From Anaerolineae bacterium (GTDB taxonomy: Bacteria > Chloroflexota > Anaerolineae > Promineifilales > Promineifilaceae): a stretch of DNA of 64,000 nt. Both the position numbers and the translations under genes were made by a program. The stretch is taken from NCBI GenBank assembly GCA_028277515.1, contig JANQGC010000356.1, positions 1 through 64,000 on the forward strand, given 5' to 3'. Below, in pieces: positions 34,114 through 43,458 of the stretch. The number at the start of each line of letters is the position of its first letter. Position 1 is the first letter of the stretch. Under the pieces are notes generated by a model. The model was not told the origin of the DNA and did no database searches. It saw only the letters and a program-made list of their open reading frames with translations.

Positions 34114-36843
34114 TTATATCGTTTGAGAACGATCGCGCATCCGGCGAATCCATTTTTCAATTTCAACCGCTATAAACACAACCATACTACAAACGAGAGC
34201 GATAAGCAGGTCTTCCAGGGCTAACGGTTTCGTCCTGAAAAAGGTTTGGAAGAGAGGGACATAGATAAGCACAAGCTGAAGCAGAAATGTCGTGCTTATT
34301 GCTAATACCATTAAGCGGTTGGAGAATAAGCCAATGGAAAAAACCGATTCCTTATTGGAGCGGATGGCCAGGGCATTGCCCATTTGGGCCAATACAAGGG
34401 TTGTGAATACCATCGTTTGCCAGACACCGTTGGGATCTTCGAGCCAGTAGAAATAGCCCACGGCTAAGGAAACCAAACCCATCAAGGTGCCAATCCAAAT
34501 GACACGCCAGCCCATGCCGCGGCTGAAAATACTTTCTTGCGGATCCCAGGGGGGGCGTTCCATGATCCCTTTTTCGGAAGCCTCCCTGGCTAAGGCAAGA
34601 CCCGGCAGCCCGTCGGTCACAAGATTGATCCACAAGATCTGGGCGGCAAGCAAGGGTAAGGGCATGCCCAGGAAAGGAGCAACTAACATGACAAACAATT
34701 CGCCCGTGTTACTGGATAAAGTGTATTTGATGAACTTGCGAATGTTGTCGAAGATGGTGCGTCCTTCTTCAATGGCTGAAACAATGGTGGCGAAGTTATC
34801 ATCAAGGAGTACCATATCGGCCGCTTCCTTGGAAACGTCTGTTCCTGTGATGCCCATCGCCACGCCAATATCCGCTTTCTTTAAGGCCGGCGCATCATTG
34901 ACCCCATCCCCGGTCATGGCCGCAATTTGTCCTTTATCTTGTAATGCCTCAACGATTTTTAATTTATCTTCAGGTGATACGCGGGCGTAAACGGAAATCT
35001 CATCAACGACCCCTTGCAATGCCCCAACATCCATTTGAGCCAAATCCCGTCCGGTCAAATTGCGGTCGTTTTCCGTGATATTTAAATCTTTGGCAATGTA
35101 TTGCGCGGTTAAAGGATGATCGCCGGTGATCATCACCGGCCGTACCCCTGCCGAACGCGCTTTTCTCACGGCGGTTTTCACTTCCGGTCGGGGCGGATCG
35201 ATCATGCTGACAAGTCCAACAATAATCAAATCATGCTCTATATTTTCAACCGTAAATTTTTCGGGCAGTTCCTCAATTGGGCGAAAGGCGACTCCTAACA
35301 CGCGTTGACCCAATTGCGCCTGACGAGCGTTGGCGTTACTGATTCGCTGTTCCATTTCCCCGTCTATGGGCAGCAATTCCTCCCCGGTCCAGATCTGGTC
35401 GCAAATGTCTAACAAACTGTCAACAGCCCCTTTGCTAAAGGCTACATAAGGAATTTGACGCCATTCTTCCTCTAAAAGCGGCCGTTCCACATCTGCTTGA
35501 TGAATGGTGGTCATTCTTTTGCGCTCAGAAGTAAAGGGAACTTCTCCAATGCGTGGCAGTTGATCCTCCAACAGATCCTTGGTATATCCCAGTTCTTGAG
35601 CCGCAGCAACCAATGCTCCTTCAGTGGGATCACCGATGTAACGTAGTTTGCCGTCATCATCGGTCTCCATGATCGCATCATTACAGAGCGCGGCCGCCTT
35701 CACCAATAAACTGAGGGTGCGTTCTTCCGGCGGCAGCTCGGCATTTAATTCCGCATCCTGAATGATACCCTTGCTGTTGACCAGCGTTTCGATATCCTGC
35801 GTGCGTCCTACAACATCAAGCAGGTTAACGGTCATCAGGTTTTGGGTCAGAGTGCCGGTCTTGTCGGAGCAGATTACCGTAACAGAGCCAAGTGTCTCCA
35901 CGGCGGGCAGGCGGCGAATCAAAGCGTTGCGCTGTAACATACGTTGGGCGCCGAGGGCCAGGGTAATGGCCACAACGGCGGGTAATCCTTCCGGCACAGC
36001 GGCCACGGCCAGGCTGATGCCAACCAGGAACAATTCTTCTAATGGCTCTCCGCGCAGCAGGCCGAGCACAACGACCAGGGCGATGATCACCAGGGCGACG
36101 GCGGCCAATATTTTGCCTAGATAATCGAGACGACGCTGCAAGGGCGTTTGCTCTTCTTCTACACCCTGGATCAGGTCGGCGATATTACCCAATTCCGTCT
36201 GCATACCTGTTTCGGTGATGACGGCCGAGCCTCGACCATAAGTGACCACGGTGCCCATGAAGACCATATTGCGCCGGTCGCCAATCGGGACATCATCAGC
36301 GGAAATGGGGACAGTTGATTTCTCAACAGCCTCTGATTCGCCGGTAAGCGCCGCTTCTTCAATTTTCAAGTTGACTTCTTCCAACACACGGCCGTCGGCG
36401 GGAACATAACCTCCCGTTTCCAGGCGTACTATGTCTCCGGGAACGAGATTGAGAGAGGAAATTTCAACTGTGTGCCCATCGCGCAATACCTGCACGTTGG
36501 GGACGGAGAGCTTTTTCAAGGCGGCAATGGCCTGTTCGGCGCGGTATTCTTGCGAGAAACCAATGGCGGCGTTCAGGATTACGATGGCCAGGATAATAAT
36601 GGCATCGGTATATTCTCCCAAGAGAAAGGAAACGACCGCGGCCACGATCAAGACGATGACCATGAGTTCTTTCATCTGATCCCACAAAATGAGCAGCGGG
36701 CTTTTTGCTCCTTCTTCAACGAGTTCATTCGGCCCATATTTCTCTAAGCGACTTTGCGCTTCATTGCTTGACAAGCCATTTTGGGGATCGGTGTTTAAGT
36801 TCTCTAAAACCTGGTCATTTTCAAGTTGATACCACTTGCTCAT
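34114..36843 (-). CDS. Calcium-type cation-transporting P-type ATPase
   Basis: A 909-residue P2A-like pump. The phosphorylation Asp327 lies in CSDKTGTLTQN, the actuator motif is ALTGESEAVEK, and MTGDGVNDAPALKKADIG is the hinge. The TM4 motif VPEGLPA and TM6 ILWINLVTDGLPG are those of SERCA/PMR1-type Ca2+ (or Mn2+) pumps. An N-terminal cation ATPase domain starts at residue 4 and the C terminus has four spans. It stands as a single gene. Confidence 0.95.
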   Translation of the reverse strand: MSKWYQLENDQVLENLNTDPQNGLSSNEAQSRLEKYGPNELVEEGAKSPLLILWDQMKELMVIVLIVAAVVSFLLGEYTDAIIILAIVILNAAIGFSQEYRAEQAIAALKKLSVPNVQVLRDGHTVEISSLNLVPGDIVRLETGGYVPADGRVLEEVNLKIEEAALTGESEAVEKSTVPISADDVPIGDRRNMVFMGTVVTYGRGSAVITETGMQTELGNIADLIQGVEEEQTPLQRRLDYLGKILAAVALVIIALVVVLGLLRGEPLEELFLVGISLAVAAVPEGLPAVVAITLALGAQRMLQRNALIRRLPAVETLGSVTVICSDKTGTLTQNLMTVNLLDVVGRTQDIETLVNSKGIIQDAELNAELPPEERTLSLLVKAAALCNDAIMETDDDGKLRYIGDPTEGALVAAAQELGYTKDLLEDQLPRIGEVPFTSERKRMTTIHQADVERPLLEEEWRQIPYVAFSKGAVDSLLDICDQIWTGEELLPIDGEMEQRISNANARQAQLGQRVLGVAFRPIEELPEKFTVENIEHDLIIVGLVSMIDPPRPEVKTAVRKARSAGVRPVMITGDHPLTAQYIAKDLNITENDRNLTGRDLAQMDVGALQGVVDEISVYARVSPEDKLKIVEALQDKGQIAAMTGDGVNDAPALKKADIGVAMGITGTDVSKEAADMVLLDDNFATIVSAIEEGRTIFDNIRKFIKYTLSSNTGELFVMLVAPFLGMPLPLLAAQILWINLVTDGLPGLALAREASEKGIMERPPWDPQESIFSRGMGWRVIWIGTLMGLVSLAVGYFYWLEDPNGVWQTMVFTTLVLAQMGNALAIRSNKESVFSIGLFSNRLMVLAISTTFLLQLVLIYVPLFQTFFRTKPLALEDLLIALVCSMVVFIAVEIEKWIRRMRDRSQTI

Positions 36844-37025
36844 TTACAATCCTTGCTGGTAAATTTGATTTTACACATAAGACCCAATGGGGATCTTGAT
36901 GTACAATTATCTGTCTAATTATTGAACTAAAATTTTATCCAAGTTTAGCACATTCTATTGAAAGGCAGAATCGGGGAGGCCTTGCTAGAGATAAAATTAA
37001 GATCCATTTTTGGAGGTAATTTTTA

Positions 37026-37766
37026 ATGAATTCCAGTGCTTATGTACCGGAGCGAGCCATGTTTATTTTTGCGCACCCGGATGATATTGAGTTCGGCGTT
37101 GCCGGAACTGCGGCCTATTGGATTAAACATGGCTGTGAGGTGCATTATGTATTGATTACAGATGGCAATGTGGGTAGCCATGAAGATGGTATGACTTCCG
37201 AGCAGTTGGCTGCCATTCGCCGTAAGGAGCAATTGGCTGCGGCGGAGGTTGTTGGCGCTAAGTGCATCTTTCTAGGTTATGATGATGGATTTTTGCAACC
37301 TACTCTTGAACTGCGTAAGGATCTGGTGCGCTTAATTCGCAAACATAAGCCTACAGCCGTGGTATGCGGTGATCCGACGATGTTCTTTCCCAGCGACACC
37401 TATATTAACCACCCCGATCATCGCGCGGCCGCACAGGCCGCACTGGATGCGATATTTCCCGCTTCCGAAATGACCTTGTTGTATCCTGATTTGGCGGCCG
37501 AAGGTTTACAAGGACACAAGGTGAACCATGTGTATGTGCATTGGGGCCAGGAACCTAATGTTTACATCGACATTGGTGAAGTCATTGACTTGAAGATAGA
37601 AGCGCTGCGCCAGCATAAAAGCCAGTTAGGTGATTGGGATCCTGAGGAAATGGTCAAGAACTGGACGGCTGAAGCAGGTAAAAAAGTCGGTTTTGCACAT
37701 GCAGAAGCCTATAAACGGATTACCTTAAAACCCTTGGAGACTGAAGAAGAAAGCGAGAACGGTTAG
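37026..37766 (+). CDS. PIG-L/LmbE-family deacetylase
   Basis: The 246-residue protein has the zinc motif AHPDDIEFG (His17, Asp19, Asp20) and the later NHPDHRAA block. Such enzymes remove N-acetyl groups from GlcNAc-type sugars, for example in mycothiol or bacillithiol precursors. GGAGG lies 9 bases upstream of ATG. ClpS follows 11 bases later, so the two are co-transcribed. Confidence 0.92.
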   Translation: MNSSAYVPERAMFIFAHPDDIEFGVAGTAAYWIKHGCEVHYVLITDGNVGSHEDGMTSEQLAAIRRKEQLAAAEVVGAKCIFLGYDDGFLQPTLELRKDLVRLIRKHKPTAVVCGDPTMFFPSDTYINHPDHRAAAQAALDAIFPASEMTLLYPDLAAEGLQGHKVNHVYVHWGQEPNVYIDIGEVIDLKIEALRQHKSQLGDWDPEEMVKNWTAEAGKKVGFAHAEAYKRITLKPLETEEESENG

Positions 37767-37777
37767 GATACCAGGAA

Positions 37778-38104
37778 ATGGAAGACATTTGGCTGCAAAT
37801 AACCGAAGAAGAAACAGAACTTGATCTCGATGCTGATCTAAATGAAGCGCTGGAGCCAAATTGCAAAATCTTTATCCACAATGATGATGTTACCCCTTTT
37901 GATTTTGTGATTGTGATATTGCAAAAGATTTTCAAGCTCAAACCGTTAGCCGCTGAACATGTGGCTTTTATGGCCCACACAGGAGGTATTGCCTATGTGG
38001 CCACGCTCCCCTGTCCGGAAGCGCATAAAAGGGTAGGCAAAGCTCATTTCGCCGCTTCCTTAGAAGGGTATCCGCTTATGTTCACGGTTGAGCCTGAAGA
38101 TTAG
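37778..38104 (+). CDS. clpS: ATP-dependent Clp protease adaptor ClpS
   Basis: ClpS delivers N-degron substrates to ClpA/C-ClpP. The 108-residue protein has the typical acidic extended N terminus (about 30 residues), then CKIFIHNDDVTPFDFVIVIL with the NDD substrate pocket, HTGGIAYVATLPCPEA, and LMFTVEPED at the end. The core is intact. Confidence 0.88.
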   Translation: MEDIWLQITEEETELDLDADLNEALEPNCKIFIHNDDVTPFDFVIVILQKIFKLKPLAAEHVAFMAHTGGIAYVATLPCPEAHKRVGKAHFAASLEGYPLMFTVEPED

Positions 38105-38169
38105 CATTGTAATAAGGTTGCTTTTGAATTCTACAATTTCCCGGACACTTTACCTCACGATTAACGCGA

Positions 38170-38346
38170 ATGTTGCAAGTGAACATGAAAGATAATATTG
38201 TAGCGCTTAAGAGAAAGTTAGCCGGTGGGTTTTCGCCGGCAATGGCAACCCCCCTGTTCCCGGACAGCTATGAGGTCAATGGTGCGGTTGTTCCTGATCC
38301 TGATGAAGATATTTGGCCTCAATTACGAGAATTACCTAGCCCATGA
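38170..38346 (+). CDS. Small hypothetical protein (58 aa) coupled to HAD gene
   Basis: An open frame of 58 codons starts MLQVNMKDNIVALKRKLAGG and ends WPQLRELPSP. Its TGA overlaps the ATG of the following HAD gene in an ATGA junction, which supports translation. A second possible start is the Met at codon 6. No family was recognised; PATPLF-like and proline-rich text suggests a short unstructured peptide. Confidence 0.5.
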   Translation: MLQVNMKDNIVALKRKLAGGFSPAMATPLFPDSYEVNGAVVPDPDEDIWPQLRELPSP

Positions 38347-39032
38347 GATTACTTCTATTCGATATTGACGGAACGTTAATCCGCAGCAACAGCGCCGGCC
38401 GTATGGCTATGCAAGCTGCTTTGGAAGAAATGTTCGACAGCAGCGGTCCGCTGGAAAGCTACAATATGAGTGGTAAAACGGACGCTCGAATTATCACTGA
38501 TTTATTGACAGCAATTGGTATTTCAGATCATGAGATCGATAAAAAACTACCGGCAATCTATAAGCTCATGGCGACCAAAGCACGGGAGATTTATCCTAAG
38601 CGGGACATCATGCCCTGTCCGGGCGTGGAACCGCTGCTGATTGAATTGGAAAAACAAAAAAGTGTATTTGTTGGTTTGTTGACCGGAAACTCCCGCACAA
38701 CAACACCCTTGAAGTTGAGAGCGGCAGGGATAAATCCAAACCAGTTTGCTGTAGCCGCCTATGGATCCGATCATCTTGATCGCAACCGCCTGCCGGCTAT
38801 TGCCATGCACCGTGCTTCTGTATTGACAGGTAGGCAATTTTCAGGCGATAATACAGTCATCATCGGCGATACGCCAGCCGATATTATGTGCGCACGTGCT
38901 GGTAGGGCTAGAGCTATTGCTGTTGCCGGTGGCTGGCATTCTTCGGGTTCGCTGGCCCGTTACAATCCGGATTATTTATTTGAAGACCTGGTTGATGTAC
39001 CGGCAGTGATCAAAGCGATAATTGAACAATAA
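38343..39032 (+). CDS. HAD-family hydrolase
   Basis: The 229-residue protein has motif I LLFDIDGTLI at residues 3-12, motif II LLTGNSR, and motif IV VIIGDTPADIMCARAG. A helical cap follows motif I. It resembles phosphoglycolate phosphatase-like HAD enzymes that dephosphorylate small metabolites. It is coupled to the small upstream ORF. Confidence 0.92.
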   Translation: MRLLLFDIDGTLIRSNSAGRMAMQAALEEMFDSSGPLESYNMSGKTDARIITDLLTAIGISDHEIDKKLPAIYKLMATKAREIYPKRDIMPCPGVEPLLIELEKQKSVFVGLLTGNSRTTTPLKLRAAGINPNQFAVAAYGSDHLDRNRLPAIAMHRASVLTGRQFSGDNTVIIGDTPADIMCARAGRARAIAVAGGWHSSGSLARYNPDYLFEDLVDVPAVIKAIIEQ

Positions 39033-39119
39033 GCGAGTCGGACGCTTATGTAGGTTCATGCTCGAGAATAAAGAACAATTCATCTCACAGATTTTTTTGA
39101 TGCTGAGATTGGAGGGAAA

Positions 39120-39398
39120 ATGACAGAAAAGTATGTTGCCGGGGTAGACCTGTGTACAGATCGGCCGACCTCTCTGACATTTACAGATCTGTTCCATTGG
39201 GTTATCTGGCAATTTCCAAAGCCAGAAAAGAAAGGATTATGTGGGGCTGTTCGGCCGCCATTGGCCGAGCACGACTGGTTTCCTGCGATAATCGAAGCTG
39301 ATAAAAAAAGGGTATATGTGCATGCTCACGTGGGGGAGACCTTCTCTTCGCCAGAACTTGCAGCTCAATTTATTCATTCTCAAAAGAGGAAAAAGTAG
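39120..39398 (+). CDS. Hypothetical protein, 92 aa
   Basis: GGAGG sits 5 bases before the ATG, which supports a real gene. The product MTEKYVAGVDLCTDRPTSLT... has no signal peptide or membrane span and no motif I recognise. Aromatic-rich segments (FHWVIWQFP, HDWFPAII) suggest a small folded domain. Confidence 0.65.
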   Translation: MTEKYVAGVDLCTDRPTSLTFTDLFHWVIWQFPKPEKKGLCGAVRPPLAEHDWFPAIIEADKKRVYVHAHVGETFSSPELAAQFIHSQKRKK

Positions 39399-39439
39399 AA
39401 AATTTCGGATGCCATACAAAGGACCAAATTAATAAAAAT

Positions 39440-39874
39440 ATGAGCCGTGTTATAAACATTGATAATCCAACTAAAAAGCGCAATAAAAATCGGCGTACGA
39501 TTGCTGAACTGCTGCGCCGGTTAAGTCAGAAACCGGAAATTGATAGTGAAGTAAAAGATATGGCATCGACGATTGTCTTCGCCTTGCGGGAAATTACGGA
39601 AGGGGTGGAACAAACCGTTGTCGCCTGGGAAAAACGGGACTATTGGATGAAAGCCGAACGTTTTGTCCGCCAATGGGAGTGGACAAAAGAAGCGGCGGCC
39701 AATCTTGAAGATGTGATTCGTCATGATGCCTGGGATTTACTTCCTGAATTATTGGCTGATTTGTTCCCTCGTTTCGCCGATATCCAGATTAAAACCATGA
39801 CGCGAAAGCCGGATACCTGGCTTGGGGCATATGAACGCCTGCTGGCCGAGCCGGCAGGCGAATTGCCCTGGTAA
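39440..39874 (+). CDS. Hypothetical helical protein, 144 aa
   Basis: The protein is basic at the N terminus (PTKKRNKNRRTIAELLRRL) and mainly helical, with many Trp residues (VVAWEKRDYWMKAERFVRQ). No known domain is recognised. It lies on the same strand between the 92-residue gene and the esterase gene, with weak ribosome binding support. Confidence 0.65.
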   Translation: MSRVINIDNPTKKRNKNRRTIAELLRRLSQKPEIDSEVKDMASTIVFALREITEGVEQTVVAWEKRDYWMKAERFVRQWEWTKEAAANLEDVIRHDAWDLLPELLADLFPRFADIQIKTMTRKPDTWLGAYERLLAEPAGELPW

Positions 39875-39912
39875 GAGGGTGTTTTAAGGATGTAATTGGA
39901 GAGCATGTTTAG

Positions 39913-40992
39913 GTGAAGAATGTTGATCCATTCTTGCTCCTGGCTTTTCTGATCGTAGCCCTCTTGCTCTCCGGCTGTGGCCAACAAGCCGCTGAAATTG
40001 CTCTCGATCAGGAGGCGAATTTCCCACCGGAGTCGGATTCCCCACCAAAGTTGCCGCTTGCAAATGAACCGGTTGTGACATCCTCATCCACGGCCGTTCC
40101 GGCGACAAAGCCACCAACAAGTCTGTTAGCCGCGGTTAAATCAACCCTGGAAGCGGCCACTGGGGTGATCGTCGTTCCCTCACCCAGCCCCACCTCTAGC
40201 CCATCGCCGACACCATCACCAACGCCTTGCAGTTCACCAGGGCAAATTGTCCAGGGTACTTATCCAAGTGAAGCGGCCGGAAACAGCGCCTACCGTGTCT
40301 ATCTGCCACCTTGTTATGATCCGGATGGACCGGCTTATCCTACGCTGTACATGCTGCCCGGAAACATATACCGCGATGAAGTGTGGGATAGACTTGGGAT
40401 TGATGAGGCGGCCGAAAAAGCCATCAACGAAGGGAAAATTACACCTTTTATGATTGTCATGGCCGACAGCGGCACGCTGCTGAATAATACCTCTGGGGGT
40501 GATTGGTCCTACGAAACGCAGATCGTTGAAGATCTCATCCCCTTCATTGAGCGTGAATATTGTGCCTGGGCTGAGCCGCGGGGCAGGGCGATTGGTGGTA
40601 TGTCCCGTGGAGGATACTGGTCCCTAGAGATAGCTTTCCGCCATCCGGACATGTTTGCCAGTGTTGGTGGTCACAGCGCTTCTTTATATGACCTGTATGG
40701 CGGGCCGGATGTTATTCCCCAGGCAACAGGCCTGGCAAATGACCTTGGTGAGTTACGGATCTATTTTGACATCGGTGAGAGTGATGGGTTTTTATACAAT
40801 ATTCGCCAGCTTCATGAGGATATGGAAAGCGCCGGAATTCAACATGTATGGATGCTCAATGAGGGGCGGCACAATGAAGCTTATTGGTCCAGTCACATTG
40901 AAGAATACCTTAAATGGTATGCCGAACCCTGGCCTTTGGCACGCGAGGCTTACCCCAGATGTTTAAGAGAGGGGGAAAACAGCTCAAATTGA
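39913..40992 (+). CDS. Secreted lipoprotein esterase (esterase D/antigen 85 type)
   Basis: Starts with GTG. The signal ends in the lipobox LLLSGC, followed by a long Ser/Pro/Thr-rich linker (residues 35-115). The alpha/beta-hydrolase domain has YRVYLPPCYDPDGPAYPTLYML and the nucleophile elbow GGMSRGG, with HNEAYW near the C terminus supplying the His. This matches putative esterases related to the enterobactin esterase and antigen 85 group. The 3' end overlaps the mtaB end of the opposite strand by 9 bases. Confidence 0.88.
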   Translation: MKNVDPFLLLAFLIVALLLSGCGQQAAEIALDQEANFPPESDSPPKLPLANEPVVTSSSTAVPATKPPTSLLAAVKSTLEAATGVIVVPSPSPTSSPSPTPSPTPCSSPGQIVQGTYPSEAAGNSAYRVYLPPCYDPDGPAYPTLYMLPGNIYRDEVWDRLGIDEAAEKAINEGKITPFMIVMADSGTLLNNTSGGDWSYETQIVEDLIPFIEREYCAWAEPRGRAIGGMSRGGYWSLEIAFRHPDMFASVGGHSASLYDLYGGPDVIPQATGLANDLGELRIYFDIGESDGFLYNIRQLHEDMESAGIQHVWMLNEGRHNEAYWSSHIEEYLKWYAEPWPLAREAYPRCLREGENSSN

Positions 40993-42282
40993 GCCGGGCG
41001 GTATCGTACCATACGCGCCCTCGGCTTCAGCCTGGAAAATGAGCGCCGGTGTTACCCTATTGGCTAATTCCGGCGGCCCTGATGTAGTCACGCGAATGTA
41101 ATTGTCTGTGTAGCCTGTCCAGCGCAATCCATTTTTGTCTGCTCCAATTGTCGATTCCCACAATACTGAGCGGACAGTTCCCTCATACCGGTTGTGAAAT
41201 TGGTGTGAAAGCTTTTTTCCTAAAGCGATCATTTGCCGGGTGCGTTCTTTTTTCACCATATTGGGTAAATGGCCGGGCATCCTGGCAGCCGCTGTACCGG
41301 GTCGTGAGCTATAGGTGAAAGCATGGAGACGGCCGAATCCTATCTCCTTGACATAGTCCAGGGATTGCCCAAAATCAGATTCTGTTTCCCCAGGAAAGCC
41401 AAGAATGATATCTGTGCTCAAATTTAAGTCTGGGATATGCTCGCGAGCCGCTCCCACCAGCCGGCGGAAGTCTGCGCGGGATGTGCGCCTGGCCATGCGT
41501 CGTAAAACCTGGTCGCTGCCTGACTGCAAAGGCATATGCAGATGGGGCAGCAGCCGGGGATTATCCCATAGTTCAAAAAAGTCGGGGTCAATATCCCATG
41601 GTTCTAATGAAGATAAGCGCAAGCGGGGTAAGTCGGTATGGTCCAGCAGCGCCATAACCAGCTGTTTTAAACGAATGTCGCGGCCTAAATCACGGCCGTA
41701 TGAACCCAAATGAACACCGGAAATGACCGCCTCTTGATATCCGGCGGTTGACAAAGCCTGCACTTCAGCGACGATATCACCCAGATGACGGCTGGCCGAT
41801 TGGCCACGTGCGACGGTAGTGATGCAGAAGGTGCATTTGTTGTTACAGCCATCCTGCACTTTCACAAATGCCCGGGTGTTGCCCCAACTACCGGCCAAAT
41901 ATTCACGCATGATTGGTTCTTGTTCAAAAAGGGGCATGCTTTCATCGCTCATTGGGTCCATCATTTGGATCAGACGATCCTTGTCTTTGTTGGCGATAAC
42001 GCTAATAGCGCCGTCCAGCTTTTTCAATTCCCCTGGAGCGACGGTGGCGTAACAGCCGGTAAGGAAGATTTCCACATCACCGTTTTGGCGCCGGATGCGG
42101 CGCGTTTGTGAGCGGGCATCACGCGCAGCTTGCGATGTCACGGCGCAGGTGTTGATGACCACCTTGTCCGCGACGGCGGCATCGGTGACGATTTCATGCC
42201 CTTGAGCCAATAATTGCCGGCCCAGCGTTTCTATCTCGCTCTGGTTCAAGCGACAACCGATACTGTTCAGAAAAACCTTCAT
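40984..42282 (-). CDS. mtaB: tRNA t6A37 methylthiotransferase MtaB
   Basis: This radical-SAM enzyme converts t6A37 to ms2t6A37 in tRNAs. The UPF0004 domain has cluster cysteines Cys10, Cys46 and Cys77; the radical SAM motif is CNNKCTFC (Cys146, 150, 153). LSTDIILGFPGET is the usual SAM-domain block and a TRAM-like tail begins near residue 360. At 432 residues it is full length. It follows a THUMP-type methyltransferase gene, both acting on RNA. Confidence 0.93.
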   Translation of the reverse strand: MKVFLNSIGCRLNQSEIETLGRQLLAQGHEIVTDAAVADKVVINTCAVTSQAARDARSQTRRIRRQNGDVEIFLTGCYATVAPGELKKLDGAISVIANKDKDRLIQMMDPMSDESMPLFEQEPIMREYLAGSWGNTRAFVKVQDGCNNKCTFCITTVARGQSASRHLGDIVAEVQALSTAGYQEAVISGVHLGSYGRDLGRDIRLKQLVMALLDHTDLPRLRLSSLEPWDIDPDFFELWDNPRLLPHLHMPLQSGSDQVLRRMARRTSRADFRRLVGAAREHIPDLNLSTDIILGFPGETESDFGQSLDYVKEIGFGRLHAFTYSSRPGTAAARMPGHLPNMVKKERTRQMIALGKKLSHQFHNRYEGTVRSVLWESTIGADKNGLRWTGYTDNYIRVTTSGPPELANRVTPALIFQAEAEGAYGTIPPGSI

Positions 42283-42330
42283 GGTCCGATTTTAGCTTAT
42301 GCAAGTTGTCGGGGCGAACTGGCGCACTTA

Positions 42331-43455
42331 TTATGAGGGATTATTTTCTTTTTTTGATGCCAGGCGATCCACAACATGAATCCTACCCCACTGGCCCAGC
42401 GTGGCCATGGAATAGCCGGTGACGATTTGCAGGTGTTCATGTTGGCGTATACATTGTTTGACCAGTTCATATTCGCTGGAAAGTAGAACAAGCCGGCCGC
42501 CCGGCTTCAACACTCTCTGTAGTTCTGAGAAAACTGCATTATATAAGCCTTCCAGCTCTTGTTTCGAGCTGACTTGTTTCCCGAAGGGTAAGTTGGTTGC
42601 GGCCTTGTCCACGCTATGATTCTCTAAGGGAAGCTGTTGCGCATCCCATTGACGAATGATGATCTTTCTCTTTTTCCGCCCCTTTTTCCGCGGAGGTATA
42701 TTTTTTCGCGCGGCGGCCACGTGCCCGGCGTCAATGTCCCCTCCTAATATCTCTTTAGAGGCGTTGGCGTAGAGGCGTTCGAGTAACAAGGTGCCGCTGC
42801 CACACATTGGATCAAGAAACACATCATTGTCGGCCGGTTCGGTTAGAAAAACCATAGCCGCGGCGATTGATGGACGCAATGAAGCCGGCAATTCGACACG
42901 CTTTTTGTAACGGTGGCGCATGGCGCGGTCGGAAAGGCGCAGCCCGATCAAAAGCTGTGATCCCAGGAGATTAGCCCATATTTCAACCTGGGCATTATCG
43001 GTAACGGGTCGCCAACGTGGGTAGCGGGATTGGATGCCATACAGCACGGCCGTCTCCAGATCCTTGCGTCTGTATTGGTGTTTGCCGTACTTGCGGCTGA
43101 TCACGCGATAGCTTGGTGGACCGCTGAATTTGCGGAAACGGGTCAGGGCATTGGCAGCACGGCCGAATGATTCAGATTTATGAACCAACGTTGTGATTTG
43201 TTTTAAATCTTGCCGGCCCCGGGTGACCTTCTTTTTATTGATCGCTTGTAGAAAGACATCTTCAGTCGTACGCAGGTTGAGCAAATCCTGTAAAGAACCG
43301 CCATAATTAAAAACCAGGATGCCGTTTTGATCCCTGGCAAACAGTTTTTCTCGGAATGAGACCGGCTTCAGTTTATCTCGAATTTCAAGCCAGGCGATTT
43401 CCTCAATCCCCGGCATGGTTTGACAATAAACTGGTAAATCCGTGTAGCTGCTCAT
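42331..43455 (-). CDS. THUMP-domain RNA (guanine-N2) methyltransferase, TrmN-like
   Basis: The 374-residue protein starts PVYCQTMPGIEEIAWLEI, the N-terminal domain of the TrmN/RlmL group, with a THUMP region to about residue 170. The SAM site is FLDPMCGSGTLLLE (215-222) and the catalytic motif IV reads NLPFG at 288-292 in place of NPPY, as in TrmN/THUMPD3-type enzymes. It probably makes m2G in tRNA. Confidence 0.87.
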   Translation of the reverse strand: MSSYTDLPVYCQTMPGIEEIAWLEIRDKLKPVSFREKLFARDQNGILVFNYGGSLQDLLNLRTTEDVFLQAINKKKVTRGRQDLKQITTLVHKSESFGRAANALTRFRKFSGPPSYRVISRKYGKHQYRRKDLETAVLYGIQSRYPRWRPVTDNAQVEIWANLLGSQLLIGLRLSDRAMRHRYKKRVELPASLRPSIAAAMVFLTEPADNDVFLDPMCGSGTLLLERLYANASKEILGGDIDAGHVAAARKNIPPRKKGRKKRKIIIRQWDAQQLPLENHSVDKAATNLPFGKQVSSKQELEGLYNAVFSELQRVLKPGGRLVLLSSEYELVKQCIRQHEHLQIVTGYSMATLGQWGRIHVVDRLASKKENNPS

Positions 43456-43458
43456 AAA

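Noticed and set aside
36431..36747. Plus-strand frames inside the P-type ATPase gene
   Set aside because: Shadows of the conserved ATPase; the proteins have no plausible composition.
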